Shown here: positions 59,004 through 64,000 of the stretch, one piece after another
Numbering within the stretch: position 1 is the stretch's first letter
Layout: every line of letters starts with the position of its first letter
Position numbers and translations under genes: made by a program
Notes under the pieces: generated by a model
Told to the model about the DNA's origin: nothing
What the model saw: only the letters and a program-made list of their open reading frames with translations
Database searches by the model: none
Source: Zizania palustris
Lineage: Eukaryota > Streptophyta > Magnoliopsida > Poales > Poaceae
Reading direction: 5' to 3'
Length of the DNA stretch: 64,000 bases
NCBI GenBank assembly: GCA_019279435.1
Contig: JAAALK010000283.1
Span: 434,001-498,000, forward strand

Positions 59004-62000
59004 GCGGCAGATCGAGGCTTGGAGGGCACGTGGATCATGGACTCCGGTTGTTCACGCCACATGACCGGAGATGCAACATGGTTCTCCAGCCTCACCACAA
59101 CCAAGCAAAGGGAACATATCACTTTCGGCAACAATCGAAGGAGTAGAGTGAAAGGTAAAGGTGTGGTAAGAATTAACTCGAATTTCACTCTCAAAGATGT
59201 TGCTTTGGTTGAAAACCTGGGATACAATTTGCTTTTTGTATCTCAGCTGCTTGATGAGGGCTTCGAAGTGCGATTCCATCACCATACTTCGCAAGTACTC
59301 AATTCTGATGGCGTTGTTGTTTGTAAGATCTTTAGAGTTGGGAGAGTTTTTGGAGCTGATTTTTCTGAATCATCTGGTTCTTCTCATTGTCTTGTTGCAC
59401 ATTCTACCTCTGAGCTTTGGAAGTGGCATAGGAGACTAGGGCATATGAGCTTTGAGTTGCTCGCTCGTCTGAGTGCCCTAGGTCTGATCCGAGGATTGCC
59501 CAAGCTCAAGTTTGAGAAGAATTTAGTTTGCGCTCCTTGTCGACATGGAAAAATGATCGCAGCTTCGCATTCGCCAGTCACCACTGTGATGACTGAACAA
59601 CCCGGAAAACTTCTCCACATGGACACTGTAGGTCCTTCTCAGGTTAGTTCTTTAGGCGGCAAGTGGTATGTGCTTGTTATAGTCGATGATTTATCTCGCT
59701 ACTCTTGGGTCTTCTTTCTTGCCAGCAAGGATGAAGTGTTTTCACACTTTCGGAGCTTGGCTTTGAGACTTTTCACTGAACTCCCTGGTGCATTAAAATT
59801 CATTCGAAGTGATAATGGCACCGAGTTCAAAAACAGTCTCTTTGTTGACTTTTGCATGGAGCATGGCATAGAACATCAATTCTCTGCTCCGCGGGTCCCA
59901 CAACAAAACAGTGTTGTTGAGAGAAAGAACCGCACTTTGGTTGAGATGGCTAGGACGATGCTCGATGAGCACAGGACTCCTAGAAAATTCTGGGCTAAGG
60001 CCATGAACACTGCATGTTACATCTCAAACCGAATCTTCTTGCGCTCAATTTTGAATTTGACATGACATCCCAAGGTTACTCATCTTCGAGTTTTTGGCTG
60101 TCGTTGCTTTATCCTAAAACGTGGTAATTTGGATAAATTTGAGTCGCGTTCTTCTGACGGGATCTTTTTGGGTTATACTACACATGGTCATTCTTATCGT
60201 GTTTATAATTTGGAGACTAACACTGTCATCGAGTCATGTGATGTAACTTTTGATGAATCAACCCCCTCTGTTAGTTCTGCACTTGAACAGGCAAATGAAC
60301 ACGACATGGAACAGACCATCTTCGAAGAAGAAGATCCCAGAGATTTCGAGGATGAACCACTACTACCCTCGACATCAACCCCCAAAGCCGACCCCGCTTC
60401 GACCACTTCGGCACAAGGTCCCGAAGCAACTATCTCGACATCGGTCATCTTGGACCACTCCAATGCACAAGTTGAGGGGGAGACTGCATCTCGCCGTGAG
60501 GCTCCACACCATGTTCAAAGGATGCACCCTCCCGAGCAGATCATTGGTGAGCTTGATCAAAGGGTAACACGTTCACATGCTCATTTCACTAATTCTGCTT
60601 TTATTGCTTCTTTCGAGCCCTTAGATGTAAGTCATGCACTTTCTGATTCTAGTTGGATCAATGCCATGCATGAGGAACTTGAAAATTTTGAGAGAAACCA
60701 AGTCTAGACTTTAGTTGATCCTCCTCCAAATGTTCATTTCATTGGAACAAAATGGATTTTCAAAAATAAACAAGGGGAGGATGGGACTATAATTAGAAAC
60801 AAGGCTAGACTTGTAGCTCAGGGTTATTCTCAATTAGAAGGGATTGATTTTACTGAAACTTTTGCACCTGTTGCTCGTCTTGAGGCCATTAGGATTTATC
60901 TTGCATTTGCGACATCCCGGGGATTCAAACTCTATTAAATGGATGCCAAAAGTGCTTTTCTTAATGGCTTCATAGGCGAAGATGTTTATGTAAACAACCC
61001 CCTGGTTTTGAAAACCCCAAATACCCACATAAAGTCCTTAAACTTCATAAGGCTCTTTATGGACTCAAGCAGGCACCTCGGGCATGGTATGACAGACTTA
61101 AGTCTTTTCTGCTTGAGCGGGGGTATTTGATGGGCTCTATTGATAAAACCCTGTTCACTCTCAAGCATGGCAAAGATTTCCTTCTAGTGCAGATTTATGT
61201 GGATGATATCATCTTTGGTGGCTCTTCTCATGCTTTGGTTGCCGAGTTTGCAGATGCCATGAGCAGGGAATTTGAAATGTCCATGATGGGTGAACTCACC
61301 TTTTTCCTTGGGTTGCAAATCAAGCAAGGCAAACAAGGTACTTTTGTCCACCAGACGAAGTACACCAAGGACCTGCTCAAGAAATTCGACATGGCCGATG
61401 CGAAGCCTCTCGCCACTCCAATGGCTACATTTGTAGCATTGGATCCTGACGAATATGGAGAAGCCGTAGATCAGAAGGAGTTCCGAAGCATGATCGGCTC
61501 CCTCCTCTACTTGACTGCTACGAGGCCGGACATACACTTCGCAGTGTGTCTATGCGCTCGTTTTCAGGCTTCACCACGAGCTTCGCACCGCCAAGCAGTA
61601 AAGCGCATTCTCAGGTATCTCAAACATACCCTTGAGTTCGGCATATGGTATTCAACGTCTTCTTCTTTGTGTCTTCGAGGTTATTCCGATGCGGATTTTG
61701 CTGGGTGTAGGATTGATAGGAAGAGTACATTTGGTTCTTGTCATTTTCTGGGTACTTCTCTGGTTTGTTGGTCTTCCCGCAAACAGTCTAGTGTTGCACA
61801 ATCGACGGCTGAGGCCGAATATGTTGCTGCAGCTAGCTGTTGCTCTCAGATTTTGTGGATGGTTTCCACTTTGCGGGATTTCGGGTTAGATTATGAGAGT
61901 GTTCCACTTTTCTGTGATAACACTAGTGCTATTTGTATTGCAAACAACCCGGTTCAGCACTCCAGAACCAAACACATTGATGTGCGATATCATTTTCTCA

Positions 62001-62149
62001 GATATCACAATGAGAAGGGTGATATTGAACTTTAATATGTTGATACCCAACACCAGCTAGCTGATATTTTCACGAAACCCCTCGATGCTTCTCGATTTGC
62101 CTACTTGCGTGGGGAACTTGGTATTTGTCACCCTTACGGCATTTTGTGA
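59004..62149 (+). pseudogene. Pol of F: protease, integrase, RT, RNase H
   Basis: Protease WIMDSGCSRHMTG (about 59035). Integrase with RSDNGTEFKN and NSVVERKN (G has NGVVERKN). A deletion of about 24 bp at 60063 leaves TGA before HPKVTHL. TAG 60705 (TGG in G), TAA 60937 (CAA in G), and a one-base loss near 60992. RT YVDDIIFG at about 61196. RNase H to TAA 62033 (CAA in G), with homology on to TGA 62147. Not functional as read. Confidence 0.9.
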
Positions 62150-63277
62150 GGGGGAGCAGTGTTGAATTAGTGTACATCTGCTAGCTATGTGTGGAATTGC
62201 ATTTATATCTTTCGCACTTATATGCCTGAATGTAATTCATGAAATCATGTCAGCTCATCTCTATTTAATATATCTGAAACATTAATGTGCATGATGTTTT
62301 CTTTTCAAACTCAAATCATGCTCACTGCTTAATCTTGTATCTAGCATGTGTAGGCAGGACTGCTTTAGCTATCTTTTATCTACTTGATAGCAAGACACCT
62401 TTTCTCTGGATGCTAATCAATGCAACTTGAAAAATGCTCTACATATTCATGGATATTCATAAAGTGCTAAACAGTTTGTTCACTTAATCAAATTTCCAAA
62501 AATCCATGATTTGCATGCTTCAAAGTAAAAGATCCAGGTGGGTTTGTTTGTCGCACTACCCTATTCTAGACTGCTTACCATTGCACATTGGTCTGAACTA
62601 GGATGGTGTAGTGTATGCCAAAATCACCGCCTTAAGCTTCTGATGGCTTTCATGCCTAGGCTTGGCTTGATTGGAAAGTATAAGGTAGACAAACAAATAA
62701 CCCCTGACATTATGAAAAGAACAACAAAATTCATTGATCATCAAGTTTGCTTTTAATGCTCCACTTGAACTGGACTTGTCTGTCTAGAGTAGAAATTGAC
62801 TAGCTTTGTGCAGTCCCTACTTTTACTTGTCTAGTTACCTTGATTGAGTGGTGATGCTTTTATTTCAAAATGACAAAATCACATGCTGTCATCATGTTTT
62901 TAGAAAATGTTAAATTGAGCTGAGCACATGATAATTGGTATTAATATTGGCATATTTTTGCTTTATATGTCTTTGCAATTCTGCCCTTTTCGACGCTATG
63001 CATCTTTTGAATGCTCCTTGATGCTTGCATTGCCAAAGGGGGAGAAATTTGAGTTCTCTGTTGCAAAGGGGGAAAATTAACTCAGGGGGAGTTTTTATCT
63101 TGCAATGGGAGATTTTCCGAAGGGGTTTTTACTCTTTTGAAAAGGGGGAGGAAAATTATTTTATCAAGTGACATGATTTGGCTCGTTTCTGAGTTTTTAT
63201 GGTCACTTGTGTGCTGAAATTCTTTAAATTTTCTTGAACTTGAATTTGGGTGTCAATGCACTCATCAAGGGGGAGAT
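62150..63277 (+). other. Post-pol non-coding region of F
   Basis: No ORF with homology. 62527-62712 is the conserved block. PPT-like copies at about 63037, 63067, 63087 and 63144, and the terminal CATCAAGGGGGAGAT at 63263-63277. Confidence 0.82.
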
Positions 63278-64000
63278 TGAGAAACCAAGGGTTGGTTTCG
63301 GAGTCAGTGATGAGTTATTGACTATGTTTAACCTCTGTTTCGAAGGGGTACCTCCGAGGGGGTTTGGAGGTTGGACCTCCGAAGGTGTTCGGAGGCTGTT
63401 TCACCGAAGGGTTCGGTGGGTTTGGTTGCTGCAGCTGTTGCAGCGGAGTGTGCCTGTCGGAGGGGTCCGATAGTACACGATGTCTGGGTTTGTACCGAAG
63501 GTCTCGGTACTTTGGGTGGTACACCGGAGTGTGTGCCGAAGGTTGTTTACCCAGAGAGGTCTCCGGGGTACTGGATACACTTGTCTGCTTGTCTGTGGTG
63601 CGCAGGGGACTTCGGAGGCGACGGATGGGTCGTAGCAAGTGAACCTGGGTCAAGCGGGAGGCTTGATGCCAGTGGAGCGGGGAGCTCCATCACGAAGGCT
63701 GCGAAGGGGTCTAGGTCGGACCTCGGGTCGAGGTGCACCAAGAGAAGGCAGTAAGTGCGGAGCGTGGCTCCGGGAGAAGGTACTCCGAGACAAAGTCCTT
63801 AGAGGCGAGGCACTTCGAAGGGTACTCCGAATGGAGTGACTTCGGAGTATGGTGGATCAAGTCCTCAGCAGAGGCAAGGTGTTCGATGTGTGCTCCGGAG
63901 GGAGACACTCGAAGGTACCCGATGAAGGTCTAAGAAGTCGAGGTGCATCGAAGGCATGGTCCGGGTGAGGCTCGTCGAGGAGTGTGCTCGGGGAGAGACA
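63278..64000 (+). repeat. 3' LTR of F, cut by the window end
   Basis: Begins TGAGAAACCAAGGGTTGG and aligns with 46378-46715 and 54759-55150. Confidence 0.92.

Larger units (their letters stand above)
46378..64000 (+). mobile_element. Element F: SIRE/Maximus-type Ty1 element, same family as G, holding E2
   Basis: 5' LTR 46378-46715 plus 54759-56481 (split by E2), PBS 56484, gag-pol 56546-62149, post-pol region, 3' LTR from 63278 to beyond the window. Closely similar to G throughout. More decayed in pol than G: two frameshifts, a deletion and several stops. Confidence 0.92.

Overview
The window is plant nuclear DNA, almost certainly a grass chromosome arm or pericentromere. It consists of nested LTR retrotransposons, with no recognisable host gene, rRNA, tRNA or CRISPR. 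A grass is suggested by the element families (Tekay/Del chromovirus with a chromodomain, Tat-type Ty3 elements, SIRE/Maximus-type Ty1 elements), the iMet primer-binding sites, and GC-rich grass-style LTR leaders. I cannot name the species.

Layout, left to right. 1-13116: three copies of one Tekay-type family. Copy A (only its 3' LTR end, 1-607) sits inside the 5' LTR of copy B (608-3624). B is cut in gag by copy C (3625-13116), which has LTR, PBS, a leader ORF, gag, pol, PPT and the start of its 3' LTR. 13117-13216: a 100-N assembly gap that hides the true join. 13217-14908: the 3' end of a plus-strand Tat element (T3), with an antisense ORF and its own TATA box, inserted in the integrase of a minus-strand Tat element (T1, 14909-23008). 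T1 itself lies in the gag of an older plus-strand Tat element (T2), seen in pieces at 23009-23169, 25176-27272 and 44267-45065. T2 is split by a solo SIRE-type LTR (23170-25175, TSD GAGGC) and by element D (27273-44266, minus strand, TSD ACCAT).

Inside D lies a 5'-truncated plus-strand SIRE-type element G (30252-41456), and inside G's 5' LTR is a solo Ty3 LTR, H1 (31111-32019, TSD GGTTG). 45066-45880 holds a related LTR fragment (H2), and 45881-46377 an unidentified ORF. 46378-64000 is element F (same family as G). Its 5' LTR is split by E2 (46716-54758), a young gag-only element with two LTRs and no pol.

Relative order of insertion from the nesting: T2 before T1, the solo LTR, D and H2; T1 before T3; D before G before H1; F before E2; B before A and C. 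All gag-pol sets carry stops, frameshifts or deletions. The points most worth checking are: the CxxC-punctuated coiled coil in SIRE-type Gag; the gag-only E2 element; a conserved non-coding block shared by D, E2, F and G; the leader ORF of the Tekay family; and the antisense gene of T3. Single-base indels cluster near the gap, so some frameshifts may be sequencing errors.
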